Part shown: piece by piece, positions 48,089 to 57,318 of the stretch
Position numbering within the stretch: position 1 is the stretch's first letter
How the letters are laid out: each line of letters starts with the position of its first letter
NCBI GenBank assembly: GCA_905221605.1
Contig: CAJNDS010001324.1
Location: 748,294-812,293, forward strand
Length of the DNA: 64,000 nucleotides
From: Symbiodinium natans
Taxonomy: Eukaryota; Sar; Dinophyceae; Suessiales; Symbiodiniaceae
Direction of reading: 5' to 3'
The notes under the pieces: model-generated
What the model saw: only the letters and a program-made list of their open reading frames with translations
What the model was told of the DNA's origin: nothing
The model's database searches: none
Made by a program: the position numbers and the translations under genes

Positions 48089-48273
48089 AGACCGGATGGG
48101 TGGTGGCTAGACAGTGAGGTCAGGTGGGTAGGGGGTGGACGCTGGCCTTGTTGGGGTTGCCATTCCCGTTCTTCACCCAGGTGGGGGGTCCCAAGAAGGG
48201 TTTTGGTAGGATTGTGCTTTGACGTGGTCTGTGTGGGAGGGGCCCACAGCCCAGAACCCCCGTGGGTGTGCAG

Positions 48274-48397
48274 CAAGTTTCTGACTGAGGGGAAGGGTTG
48301 GAGGGGGATGGAGACCAGACGCGTGCCGGAAGCCGAGGCGAGAAAAACCCTAAGCCGTCATCCCTATGCCGAAACCGTGATGATCCTGAGCCTTAGG
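48274..48397 (+). CDS. Candidate internal exon, 41 codons
   Basis: GGGTGTGCAG acceptor; ends near CTTAGG/GTTTAGG. Reads KFLTEGKGWRGMETRRVPE, AEARKTLSRHPYAETVMIL. Confidence 0.5.
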
Positions 48398-48465
48398 GTT
48401 TAGGGTTTAGGGTTTAGGTTTAGGGTTTAGGGCTTACTCCAAGTGCAACCAGCCACCAAATCCAG

Positions 48466-48529
48466 CCCCCGGCAACTCCGAGGTCAACTCGGCCCTGGCA
48501 CGGGGGACGTCTGCTTTGGACAAGGAGTG
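48466..48529 (+). CDS. Candidate internal exon
   Basis: CCAAATCCAG acceptor; GAGTG/GTTTAGG donor. Reads PGNSEVNSALARGTSALDK. Confidence 0.5.
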
Positions 48530-48654
48530 GTTTAGGGTGTAGGGTTTAGGGTTTCGGGTTTAGGGTTTAGGGTTTTGTGGTTGTTTGGGGTTATCGTTCC
48601 TGTGTTGGTTTGTTCTGGAGTGTGGCGAGGGAATCTCGTTTGTATCTCCTTAAG

Positions 48655-48678
48655 GTTCGGGGTCACCATTGAGAGCAG
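48655..48678 (+). CDS. Possible short exon
   Basis: CTCCTTAAG acceptor; GCAG/GTTTAGG donor; FGVTIES. Confidence 0.35.
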
Positions 48679-48778
48679 GTTTAGGGTTTAGGGTTTAGAG
48701 TTTAGGGTTTAGGGTTTAGGGGGTGTGGGGGGGGGGGGGGGTCGGGGGGTTGGGCCTAAGATCTCTGAATCCTCAGCA

Positions 48779-48911
48779 CCATGGATGTCCTTCTCCTAGT
48801 CACACCTCGTCTGGGCCTTCTTGGTACGCATCCTGTTTGGATAAGAGCTTTCTTGGGTTTCGAGTAGTGTTGACGCTCATGCCACTTGTGCCCCGCAACC
48901 CCCAACCCTAA
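48779..48911 (+). CDS. Candidate terminal exon, two open frames
   Basis: GAATCCTCAG acceptor. One frame reads MDVLLLVTPRLGLLGTHPV, WIRAFLGFE and TAG; another reads HHGCPSPSHTSSGPSWYAS. The first looks better. Confidence 0.4.
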
Positions 48912-48995
48912 ACCCCTAAAAACAAAATCCCAACCTTAAACCCTAAACTCCAAACCCACCTTAATCACCAGCCCAAGCTCCCTTCAGCATCGCAG

Positions 48996-49039
48996 GAGGA
49001 GGAGGAGAAGAAGAGCAGCCGGAGCCACAGGAAGAACGG
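48996..49039 (+). CDS. Candidate short exon, E/K then R/S
   Basis: AGCATCGCAG acceptor; ACGG/GTTTCGG donor; EEEEKKSSRSHRKN. Confidence 0.45.
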
Positions 49040-49094
49040 GTTTCGGATTTAGGGTTTCGGGTTTAGGGTTTAGGGTTTAGGGTTTAGGGTGTCT

Positions 49095-49242
49095 CCGGTA
49101 AGGTTTTCGGGTGGTGCTCCGAGGGGCGGCTCAGTTTCGTCGCTTAGGATGTGGGGTTTGGGCTCACACATCCCCAAGCTCCGCTTGAGCTGAAGGCTTC
49201 GAGCTAGTGGCTTCAGTTTCGCTGCTCTCTCTTGTTCTAGAG
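49095..49242 (-). CDS. Candidate minus-strand exon
   Basis: Minus reading EQERAAKLKPLARSLQLKR, CEPKPHILSDETEPPLGAP, after TTTGTCCTCTAG. Better than any plus frame here. Confidence 0.4.
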
Positions 49243-49302
49243 GACAAAGGGAAAACCCTAACACTGTAAAACCCTAAAACCCTAAAACCGTAAAACCCTC
49301 AG

Positions 49303-49445
49303 GCCCTGAGGCTTTTGAAATCCGATAGGGTTTTGAGTGCGCTGGGGGAAGCTGGGGTCATTCCCAAGGTGCCCTGGCTCAGGTCCAGGTCCAGGACGCC
49401 AGGGGCTCACGGAGACCCCATGTTCAGGGGCTTTAGGGATTTCGA
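49303..49445 (+). CDS. Candidate internal exon, 47 codons
   Basis: AACCCTCAG acceptor; TTCGA/GTTAGGG donor. Reads ALRLLKSDRVLSALGEAGV, IPKVPWLRSRSRTPGAHGD, PMFRGFRDF. Confidence 0.55.
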
Positions 49446-49446
49446 G

Positions 49447-49570
49447 TTAGGGTTTAGGGTTTAGGGTTTAGGGTTTAGGGTTTAGGGTTTAGGGTTTAGG
49501 GTTTAGGGTTTAGGGTTTAGGGTTTAGGGTTTAGGGTTTAGGGTTTAGGGTTTAGGGTTTAGGGTTTAGG
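49447..49570 (+). repeat. (TTTAGGG)n tract, about 17 units
   Basis: Begins at the donor of the previous exon; longest perfect TTTAGGG-strand tract. Confidence 0.95.
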
Positions 49571-49636
49571 GCGAAGGTAGGTTGTCTGAGATCCAGGGCC
49601 TCAAAGATTGCTAGCCTGAGACTGGTGCTGCTGCAG

Positions 49637-49825
49637 CATGCTGTCCTTTTGTGTTTTGCGCTGTATTGAAAAAAGTCTTGGCAGCCCAGTGGCAGCCTTT
49701 TCCCTTTCTTTGGTTCAAGGTTCCCTCATAAATTAGCATAAATGAACCAACCAAAAATGGGCGCCCTTATGAGAATATAGTTTCTGGGGTACCAAGAAGT
49801 GCACCAGTGCAGCAAACGACTGTAA
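49637..49825 (+). CDS. Two exons around a family D introner with GC start
   Basis: Exon 49637-49680 (after GCTGCTGCAG) reads MLSFCVLRCIEKSL and ends at CTTG/GCAGCCCAGTGG: the family D start with C instead of T. The element ends CCAAGAAG. Exon 49800-49825 joins in phase: VHQCSKRL and TAA. Confidence 0.5.
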
Positions 49826-49954
49826 CGTCCCTTGGCCCTGCCCTACATTTCTGAGCACACCTCAGGCTACCGGCATCTTTCAGCCTTGGGTCGAAACATT
49901 TAAACTCCAGGCCCTAGACGCCACTCAAAAAAAGTGACCCACCGAATCACCCAG

Positions 49955-50202
49955 GGAAGGGTTCCCTCTTGCGCTGAGCTTCAAAGCAAGTCTGCAGAGA
50001 CTTGGGGCTTTCCCGAAAATCGGGGTACCTTTTTTGGGGGTCCCTTTAAGGTGATTCGACTCTATTTGGGGTATAAACGGGGTACCCCTATTTTGGGAAA
50101 TACCCAGTTCACTCTACGCAACCCTGGCCACAGGAGCCGCCTGAGCGCATCGAATGGGCTCCTTTGAAGGTAGCCTCCGCAGCTGCTACGGAAGATGAGT
50201 GA
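49955..50202 (+). CDS. Two exons around a family B introner with GC start
   Basis: Exon 49955-50006 (after AATCACCCAG) reads GRVPSCAELQSKSAETW and ends at TGGG/GCTTTCCCG, family B with a GC start. The 101-bp element ends AATACCCAG. Exon 50108-50202 joins in phase: VHSTQPWPQEPPERIEWAP, LKVASAAATEDE and TGA. Confidence 0.65.
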
Positions 50203-50225
50203 TCTTTGCTCCTGTGGGTTAATAT

Positions 50226-50399
50226 AGGGGTCGGTATAACTGCGAATGGTATTCCCTTATGGTCCCTGTATAGATATACCATAATAACCCCCTAAACGCT
50301 ATTCTGACTTTAGTTGTTAAGGTCCCTTTCCTTTGTTCCGGAACCCTAAGCCCTTCTCCCTATAGACCCCATTCTAATTCTTAAGGCCCCTAGAAATAG
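50226..50399. mobile_element. Family E element
   Basis: GGGGTCGGTATAACTGCGAATGG..., ATATACCATAATAACCCCC, end TAGAAATAG. Confidence 0.65.
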
Positions 50400-50472
50400 T
50401 CCCGTGTCGGTGCGGCCGTGGCATGAGATTGCAAGAGAGATGAGGGAAAATGAGGCAACCATGAATTCTTAA
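50400..50472 (+). CDS. Candidate terminal exon after family E
   Basis: Starts after AGAAATAG; reads PVSVRPWHEIAREMRENEA, TMNS and TAA. Confidence 0.45.
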
Positions 50473-50586
50473 AATTGTTCCCTTACCTGTATACTTTCAC
50501 TATAATAACCCTCAAAACACTGTTCTGCATGGTCACGTCATATCACAAACTCTGGTACGTCTTAATAGCGCGAGGGGACACCCCAG

Positions 50587-50846
50587 ATTTGGCCTACCGA
50601 TGTGTGGGACTTTGAAGCAACCTGTCCGCTAATGTGTTTGAACCCTAAACCCTGTGTAGTGCGCGTGTTTCGTGGACAATTATGGACCAGGAAGGTATGC
50701 CATTATTCTCGGCAAAGTCTCTCGACTTGCAAAGTGGCAGGTCCTTCTGCAAGCGCGACGCCAGGCTCGCATCATGCAGTAGCATCCTCGTTGGAGTACT
50801 TTGAAGAACCCCGTTTCTCCAGTCTTCATGTAGAAAAACCCTAAGC
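50587..50846 (+). CDS. Two candidate exons
   Basis: 50587-50633 (after ACACCCCAG) reads IWPTDVWDFEATCPL and ends CTAAT/GTGTTTG. 50658-50846 reads VRVFRGQLWTRKVCHYSRQ, KVAGPSASATPGSHHAVAS, SLEYFEEPRFSSLHVEK and ends at TAA of CCCTAAG-type DNA. Confidence 0.5.
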
Positions 50847-50994
50847 CCTAAACATCCCTAAACCCTAAACCCTAAACCCTAAACGCGGAGTTTCATGGAT
50901 ATGGGCAGCGCGAAAGCTTGGCATGCTGTAATATGATCTTGAAAACTGCACGCGGAGCTCATGGGATCCCCCCAAACATTCCAACTTGAACAAG

Positions 50995-51039
50995 GACCCG
51001 AAGAGCACGGCAGCAATCGATGCCGTGTCGGATGCCTAA
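50995..51039 (+). CDS. Candidate short terminal exon
   Basis: CTTGAACAAG acceptor; DPKSTAAIDAVSDA and TAA. MDMGSAKAWHAVI at 50896 may be a related upstream piece. Confidence 0.4.
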   Translation, partial: DPKSTAAIDAVSDA

Positions 51040-51082
51040 ACCCTGAACCCTAAACCCTAAACCCTCAACCCTGAGTAATTCC

Positions 51083-51371
51083 TTATATGAGGCTGAGCTG
51101 CGCCTGGCAGAGCAGCGCTGCGCCGCGGCCTTCTTGCTGCTGGAGGCGGGCCATTCGTGCCTCTTCTATGCTCAGATAGGCTTTTGTTTGTGGCTGTTCC
51201 TTTTGCACTTGCACATGTAGGGCTTCGAAAGCCTTCAGACTTGAGATGCGTGTTTTCGAAGCTTGTGGCCAGGGCCAGAGACCGCGGCAGCAGTGTTTGG
51301 GCCGCGGGCGATCAACCTCGCCCAACGCGGCGTGGCGCTGCGTGCCATCCCCGCTGGACGCGCGCCTCGTC
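51083..51371 (-). CDS. Minus-strand gene end, two exons, coiled-coil tail
   Basis: On the minus strand, exon 51371-51317 reads ARVQRGWHAAPRRVGR and ends GCGAG/GTTGATC. The terminal exon 51239-51083, after ACGCATCTCAAG, reads LKAFEALHVQVQKEQPQTK, AYLSIEEARMARLQQQEGR, GAALLCQAQLSLI and TAA. The charged helical tail looks like a coiled coil. Function unknown. Confidence 0.55.
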
Positions 51372-51399
51372 CGCAAGCAGCAAGCATTGAACATGTTAG

Positions 51400-52970
51400 G
51401 GTTTAGGATGGTTTAGGGTTTGTGACCATGCTTGTGACGTTTGACTCATCCTCGGGTCACACTACTGTAAGTAGATGCGTTTTTCCACATTGCAAGTACT
51501 AGAGCTCATCCAGTGGATCATGGTGAAGCATCATGAAGTCACCACCTCCATTTGTTCTGTGTCTGGCGGAATATTAATAACGATAATAATAATAACATTA
51601 GTAATAGTAATAGTAGTCTTAAAAGTCGTAATAATAATAATAAGAATAATCGGTTGATGCGTCGCTGCAGTGTGGTATCCAAGCCTCACATGAAGTGCGG
51701 GTGACCGGCAGGGACGGCCGCAGACAAGTGGTCGGGGATGGCGCGTGGCAGACCAAGGCGGGGGGGGTCGCATGCTCGTCATCTCAGTCACCTCAGTCCA
51801 CCCCCTCCCCTGCACTGCCCCCTCTTCCCTTGTTTTTTTCCTTCCCCCCCGCAGATTGCTGAAAGGGGAGTTCGTTTTTGGGAAGAAGGGGTGCAGTGAG
51901 TTCGCAGTGAGGAGCCATTTTCCATGCAACGGGGAGTTTCCTACGAATCGGGGTCACAGTAAGATATGAGATATCGGGATCAGCAAGAGTCGCATGGTCC
52001 TTCATTACCGGGGCACAATGATCTGGGGTTACGGTTTATCGGCGCCAGCCATAAAGGAACCCCGCCAAGATGTGCTGGATGACAGAACAAGACAATCCCG
52101 GTTGCTGGAAGTTATGGTTTCTCGGCACCGACCACAAATCTTCTTTTGGCGCCAAACACCGCCACGACATCCTCAATGGATGAGCGGAGTAGCAGCCATG
52201 AATCACTCATTCTGACTACGACCCTACAGGGGATCAGAGATAGCATCGCCTTAGCCATTCTGTGTAATGTCAGCAAACGTCAGCCTTGACATGGCTTACT
52301 CATCACTTGGACTAAGAGACACGTTTGAAACCACAACAACATGTCCCAAACAGTGACAAACACCATTGTAACAGCGACAAGGTTTGTAACAGATCACGAC
52401 AACTCTCATCACAATACTTCTCCTTCTTGTCCATCTTCTCTATCTTATCTAAACACATAAGGGAGAGCCCGGGGCCCGGGAGACCGCTAGAGGTTTCGGG
52501 AGCTGAAGGTGCTGACTGGCTTTCCCCTTTTTTTAAAACGCAGAAGCCAAAGAGCCCGAAGACCGCAGTTCAGAGGTTTCGGGAGTTGAAGCTGCTGAGT
52601 CGTGGTCTCTCGCCAAAGAGCGCGAAAACCGCCGTTTCGACGTTTCGGGATGTTTTGGGAGCTGAAACTGCTGAATCGTGGTCTCCCGGGTTGGTTTCCC
52701 TTGAGAGACCAGAGCCCGGAAGACCGCGGCAGACAGTTTGTTCCTCTTTCCTGAAAATAGTAAATGAAAAAACACCATTCATGGCTGATACTTGTTGCAA
52801 TCGTGGGGTTATATAAACCAAGAGGTATCATGAAAAGTGAAAAGCTTGTATGCGAGATGCTATATTGCTCAGTTGTTGGCCGACAGGCAGATGCCTTCCG
52901 AGCCCGCGGACGCCGCGCGAGCTGCAGCGGCACCCGGGCGAAGGCTTGGATGGTTCTGTGTTGACAACGC
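51400..52970. other. Region poor in telomere-type repeats
   Basis: Unique DNA with (AAT)n at 51575-51655, a doubtful plus frame 51994-52215 (QDVLDDRTRQSRLLEVMVS), and degenerate repeats of about 75 bp at 52490-52740 sharing CCGAAGACCGC, GTTTCGGGAG and CTGCTGAATCGTGGTCTC. The long frame over these repeats looks spurious. Confidence 0.45.
52490..52740. repeat. Degenerate tandem repeat, about 75-bp unit, three copies
   Basis: Units differ at many positions but keep the order AAAGAGC, GAARACCGC, TTTCGGGA, GAGCTGAAACTGCTGA. Confidence 0.7.
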
Positions 52971-52975
52971 CTCGC

Positions 52976-53346
52976 CTAGGACTCTTGCTTCCGTTCATAG
53001 GGTCGAATGCTGGGTTGACTTTCGGAGTTGAGTATGCTAGGGCTAGTGGAGAAACATGCGATACAAAACGTATCAAAACGCCATCTCACGCAATCGCAAT
53101 GAAGAGGTGTCAGCCTTGGCGCAGCTGTGGCGACAGGCTGGCGCAGTGCTTTTACAAAAAGAGCTTTGTGATACGACTGGGTGACTGGAAGATACTGGAA
53201 GAGAATGGCTTCGTTGGTTAGTGATAAACTGTGTCTGCCATAGGCCCCCGCATCCCACCGTTTCATGCGCAGGAAGACGATCCCCGTGGCCGCGAGAGTC
53301 TGGAGGACGAACACCAGGCTGGGCTGGTCGTCGGGTGTCAAGAGTG
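52976..53346 (-). CDS. Minus-strand terminal exon, 123 codons
   Basis: After CACCTACCGCCCTCAG on the minus strand. Reads LLTPDDQPSLVFVLQTLAA, TGIVFLRMKRWDAGAYGRH, then EAILFQYLPVTQSYHKALF and RWRFDTFCIACFSTSPS, ending TAG. The first 30 residues could be a membrane helix with a basic flank. The longest minus-strand frame of the window; no family recognised. Internal introns cannot be excluded. Confidence 0.55.
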
Positions 53347-53494
53347 CTGAGGGCGGTAGGTGTATGAGTAGCACAAAGCAGGCACTCCACCTCTAATCCC
53401 CTCCCAACACCCCTCTAACTTGCGCCCTTTTATTTGGGACTTTGTTGCCTGGAATGGGTCCCGATGAACCGCTGTACCCCTCCCCGATAAGTGC

Positions 53495-53755
53495 TCAACA
53501 CACATCTTCAAGAACCTGGTAGTGCGCGGGGGCCTTTGTCTGAGCGGGCAGAAGTTCAACACACGCCCCAAAAAACCCGAATATCACCCCCAAATTCACC
53601 GAATCCATAATCGAGCACCAGCAAGGGCAAAACAGGCGCACATAAGAGCAGCCCACCAAAATGTTAAAATAAACACGTTTGTGAAAAACGAGCATGAGCA
53701 TAAATATGAAGTCAGCAGACTCTTCGAGCACAGTTTCGCAGACACTATTCACTAA
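53495..53755. CDS. Reading frame of uncertain strand
   Basis: Minus frame is hydrophobic (FIFMLMLVFHKRVYFNILV); plus frame is His/Lys-rich (HRIHNRAPARAKQAHIRAA). No splice or codon evidence decides. Confidence 0.25.
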
Positions 53756-53776
53756 CTGTTGCTGGAGTGTTTGCAG

Positions 53777-53862
53777 GATTTGGCGCGGGTTGAGATTCTG
53801 TCCTATGGGTGTTGATGCTTTTGGTGGGAGGCCTCGGCGGATTCTTGTTTGCGTTCTGGGGG
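53777..53862 (+). CDS. Candidate internal exon, 28 codons
   Basis: AGTGTTTGCAG acceptor; GGGGG/GTTAGGG donor. Reads IWRGLRFCPMGVDAFGGRP, RRILVCVLG. Confidence 0.55.
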
Positions 53863-53985
53863 GTTAGGGTTTAGGGTTTAGGATTTCGGGTTTAGGGTTT
53901 AGGGTTTCGGGGTACCTGCGCAGAACCCCCCAACCCTAAACCCTAAACCCTAAATCCACTGGACCTTAAACCCAAGATTCTACAG

Positions 53986-54031
53986 GAGGTCAGCTCGGAG
54001 CATTGCGACGAAGATCGTCTAGGACTGGGGA
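53986..54031 (+). CDS. Candidate 15-codon exon
   Basis: GATTCTACAG acceptor; GGGGA/GTAGGCCC donor, where a diverged family D element starts; EVSSEHCDEDRLGLG. Confidence 0.5.
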
Positions 54032-54243
54032 GTAGGCCCTTGTTTCCTTTTTTTAAGGTTGGGGTTCCCTTATACTCCCCTTAACACCAAAAAGGCTACC
54101 CTTTTTATTCCTAGGTCGTTTCTTGGCATAGATGACCCACAGGGTCCATTTGTAGTACCATTATGGATTTAGGTACCCCAAAACCCTATTTCGTATGGTT
54201 TTTGGTACTTAATGCCATAATAGTGCTACAAATGGACCCTCTG
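54032..54243. mobile_element. Diverged family D followed by family C element
   Basis: GTAGGCCCTTGTTTCC... to CGTTTCTTGGCATAG, then 12 bp, then GGGTCCATTTGTAGTACC...GCTACAAATGGACCC. The piece after it (54250-54352) is open: ESRVSDNIGNVRRCRAPSV. Confidence 0.6.
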
Positions 54244-54365
54244 GGTGATGTTTAGGGCCATTGGAGTGTGCGGAGAGTCGAGTCAGTGACAACATTGGAA
54301 ATGTGCGGAGATGCAGGGCCCCTTCGGTAGCGTTTGTAATCCCGTCCCCCCGACTGTGAACCCCG

Positions 54366-54606
54366 AAACCCTAAACCCTAAACCCCTAAACCCCTAAACC
54401 CCTAAACCCCTAAACCCCTAAACCCCTAAACCCCTAAACCCCTAAACCCCTAAACCCCTAAACCCCTAAACCCCTAAACCCCTAAACCCCTAAACCCCTA
54501 AACCCCTAAACCCCTAAACCCCTAAACCCCTAAACCCTAAACCCCTAAACCCCTAAACCCCTAACCCCTAAAACCCCTAAACCCCTAAACCCCTAAACCC
54601 CTAAAC
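54366..54606 (+). repeat. Homogenised CCCCTAAA array, about 29 units
   Basis: Octamer variant, nearly perfect. Confidence 0.95.
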
Positions 54607-54627
54607 CCCAAACCCTAAACTCTAAAC

Positions 54628-54908
54628 CCCCTTGTGGATAGTAGAAGGCCCATCCAGGATTGAGCAAAGTAGGATTCTGATCCCGGGACCCCAACACCGT
54701 AGCCGAAGAACCGCCACACCCCCCTGCTTTTGGAAAAACAGCCAGTACGGGCCGAACACGGAGAGCCGATTCGCACTCCTACGCGTAGCTCCTGTTTACT
54801 AAGAAGGACCCTCTTCACATGTTTTGTATTTTCAAGCTGCACTCGGCTGAGTAGCCCAATGCTGGAGCAGTTTAAGCCCTTGAGTTCCCAAAGCCCTGAT
54901 TTCTGCCG
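54628..54908 (-). CDS. Minus-strand exon, 93 codons, GTTTAGAG donor
   Basis: Minus acceptor GACGAATTCAG; reads RQKSGLWELKGLNCSSIGL, LSRVQLENTKHVKRVLLSK, RVGVRIGSPCSARTGCFSK, RFFGYGVGVPGSESYFAQS. It ends at GGGG/GTTTAGAG, so a telomere-type tract supplies the donor on this strand too. Unknown family. Confidence 0.55.
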
Positions 54909-55073
54909 CTGAATTCGTCTGCACGACAACCACTGCCATGCTGCAATACGCTACTGGGTGCGCCGCAGAAATGTCTTGACAATCAGGGCCTAGGCAACCA
55001 ATGCAATCATCTTTTCACGGCTTCTCAAACGCTGACAAATGACAGGTATAAAGAAAGAAAATAATGTGCCATA

Positions 55074-55307
55074 ATGCACGAAACCGTCTACCAGCAAGGA
55101 ACACGCCCTAAACTTGCGGAAATGAATTTCGGGTCAAAGTGTGGGGGGGGTCTGTGCATGACCGCGCAAGGAGAGCAACGTATTCTCTGCCGAGAGTGTC
55201 CCTCTGACGCAATTCAGACGTTCTTAAGGAGTGGCAGCTGGCTGTCACCAATATATGCGAGTCTACACGACTTTACTGTTATGTTTGTGCCAAACGCACC
55301 CTGGTAG
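55074..55307 (+). CDS. Small gene or exon, 77 codons
   Basis: ATG-initiated frame MHETVYQQGTRPKLAEMNF, GEQRILCRECPSDAIQTFL, SPIYASLHDFTVMFVPNAP. Contains CxxC. No telomere-type repeat nearby. Confidence 0.45.
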   Translation: MHETVYQQGTRPKLAEMNFGSKCGGGLCMTAQGEQRILCRECPSDAIQTFLRSGSWLSPIYASLHDFTVMFVPNAPW

Positions 55308-55408
55308 TCTGACGCACACGCGGCAAAGTCAACCGTTCTATGTTGCAGGTTGCCAGCTGTCCTTCACCTTTCTCTAGCAGGCCGTCCGGCCTGCAAAAGC
55401 CAGCATCT

Positions 55409-55427
55409 GGGGGGGGGGGGGGGGGGA
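55409..55427 (+). repeat. Poly-G run
   Basis: About 19 G. Confidence 0.95.
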
Positions 55428-55498
55428 GGTTCGGGAGGGGTGTTGGAGAATTACGTGCGGTTTGAGATCAGGCTCGGTTTTTGTTTCAAATCAGAAGA

Positions 55499-55693
55499 AT
55501 GATAGCTATGACAGGCCACCACATGCTTGCTTCTCTGTTCGTTGCTTTCGCGCTGCGGGTTGAGGAATTAGGTTCGAGTTTAGGGTGTTGGTCTTTGCCC
55601 AAGGTTGTTTTCCGAAATCCCAAAGTTCAACCTCTCCCTGAACCATCCCAAAGGCGACAAGACAGGAAGCGCCACCAGGACGAGGAGGCTTGA
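55499..55693 (+). CDS. Small gene or terminal exon, 64 codons
   Basis: MIAMTGHHMLASLFVAFAL gives a hydrophobic N-terminus like a signal or anchor; the tail is basic (PSQRRQDRKRHQDEEA) and ends TGA. It may instead be an exon starting after CAAATCAG. Confidence 0.45.
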   Translation: MIAMTGHHMLASLFVAFALRVEELGSSLGCWSLPKVVFRNPKVQPLPEPSQRRQDRKRHQDEEA

Positions 55694-55828
55694 GTGTGTA
55701 TGTGACGCCGGATAGGGCGAGCTTCTGGATATGGTGTGCTGGGCAAATCTTGCCCCCCCAAACCCTAAACCCTAAACCCCAAACCCGAAAACCCTAAACC
55801 CTAAACCCCAAACCCCAAAAAGCCGAAG

Positions 55829-55877
55829 CTGACTGGACTGCGCACGACTTCACATGACTGCACCCGCGACACAAACG
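55829..55877 (+). CDS. Candidate exon
   Basis: AAGCCGAAG acceptor; AACG/GTACTGG donor; LTGLRTTSHDCTRDTN. The frame can also run on to about 55928. Confidence 0.4.
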
Positions 55878-55929
55878 GTACTGGGCCAGGAGCTGGCAAA
55901 CGTTGTAGGGTTGCAAATATCTCAAATTT

Positions 55930-57013
55930 AGGGTTTAGGGTTTACGGTTTAGAGATAAACCGGCATCAGTGCTTATTTCAAGCGGTAGTCTTAGTTAGGG
56001 GGACAGCGATAGACCCTCAACTCGAAGCTTGAACCCTTGGCTCTGAGCATAATCGCAAATCGTACAATTGTATTGTGGTCTTTGAAGGATATCAGGGGTT
56101 AGGGTTTAGGGTTTAGGGTTTAGGGTTTAGGGTTTAGGGTTTAGGGTTTAGGGTTTTTGGGTATTGTAGCATGCTGCACATTAGGTTCAGGGCTCAGGGT
56201 TTAGGATGTTTTGAAAGCATGTGGTTCAATGGCGACGTGGTTCCTGCTTGCTTCTAGAACAACAGCAATAACAAGTTTAGGGTTTAGTGCTTAGGCCCTA
56301 AACCCTAAACCCTAAACCCTAAACCCTAGACTTTAGGGTTTAGGTTTAGGATTTCCGACGCACTACGACTTGTCAAAAACAGTCGAAGCACTGATTTGCT
56401 GTGCGTGCCGCTTGCAGGTGACCATCCCTGCAAGAGTGCAGGGCTCAGGGCTCAGGGCTCAGGGCTCAGGGTTTAGGGTTTAGGGTTTAGGGTTTAGGGC
56501 TTAGCGTGGGGTTTAGGGTTCAGGGTTTAGGGTTTAGTGTTTAGGGTTTCAGGCGCGGGTGGCAATCATCCCTTCAACTACACACACACGCGCGCTTCGG
56601 CCTCCACTCTCGGCCCTATATCCCCCAAGCCGTAAGCTTGAAACCCCAAACCCAAACCTTAAGCCCCCCCTAAACCCTAAACCCTAAACCCTAAACCCTA
56701 AACCCTAAACCCTAAGCAACAATCCACACCCCAAAGGCGGGAAGCTCCAAGCCCCACACTTGGTCAGTTGGGGCGTTGATAAAAATCATGGGCCTTTGCG
56801 GGGATTTCAATCTGGGGTGTTTGCCTTACAGAAGATCCCTTAAAGTACCCCCAAACACCCTAAACCCTCAACCCTAAACTAGGAGCCAGAGAGGGTCATG
56901 ATTTCCTTTTCGTTAGGGTTTGGGGTCCCTTATAACCCCCTTTAAACAAAAAAGGGCCCTGTTTATTGCTGGCTTACTCTTGGGTCTAGTAAATTTGCCT
57001 TCGCATGCTCAAG
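55930..57013. other. Tract-rich stretch with one short exon
   Basis: TTTAGGG (56102-56155), CCCTAAA (56295-56330, 56669-56715). A possible exon VTIPARVQ follows CGCTTGCAG (56418-56442) and ends at AGG/GCTCAGG. A diverged family D copy lies at 56915-57013. Confidence 0.45.
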
Positions 57014-57063
57014 GGACAGCGCGACCCCCCGAGCTGTGGACGGACGAGCTTCTACGGTTGCGG
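57014..57063 (+). CDS. Candidate 16-codon exon, GC donor
   Basis: ATGCTCAAG acceptor at the end of a family D-like element; TARPPELWTDELLRLR ends at TGCGG/GCTTGGG. Confidence 0.5.
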
Positions 57064-57222
57064 GCTTGGGTGTTGGGATGTATACGGGCTTCGGGATGCT
57101 TGGGGATGTTTCGGGCATTTCGGGTTTGGGGTTGGGGTTTTCTTCGGGTTGGGGTTCAGGGTTTCGGGCTTGGGGTTTGGGCAGGCTTGGGGATTCGTAG
57201 CTTAGGGTACCCCCATCGCAGA

Positions 57223-57285
57223 CAGTCGCAAGGACACAGCACCCAGAGACAGATTGCACGTGTCAGCAGCGGCCTCAAACCCTCA
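57223..57285 (+). CDS. Possible exon
   Basis: CCCCATCGCAG acceptor; SRKDTAPRDRLHVSAAAS or, in phase with 57063, TVARTQHPETDCTCQQRP. Confidence 0.35.
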
Positions 57286-57318
57286 AACCCTAAACCCTAA
57301 ACCCTCGTTGCTGCCCAG

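Larger units (their letters stand above)
1..50500. repeat. Telomere-type repeat and short-exon landscape
   Basis: CCCTAAA and TTTAGGG tracts, from 2 to about 30 units, recur every 100-400 bp and flip orientation repeatedly. Unique islands lie between them. Most islands that read as protein sit in the order CCCTAAA, island, TTTAGGG. The tracts are too short and too interspersed for a chromosome end. I infer that most are parts of introns. Confidence 0.75.

Noticed and set aside
52325-52816. 163-codon plus-strand frame
   Set aside because: Covers degenerate 75-bp repeats and has low-complexity, repeat-driven composition.
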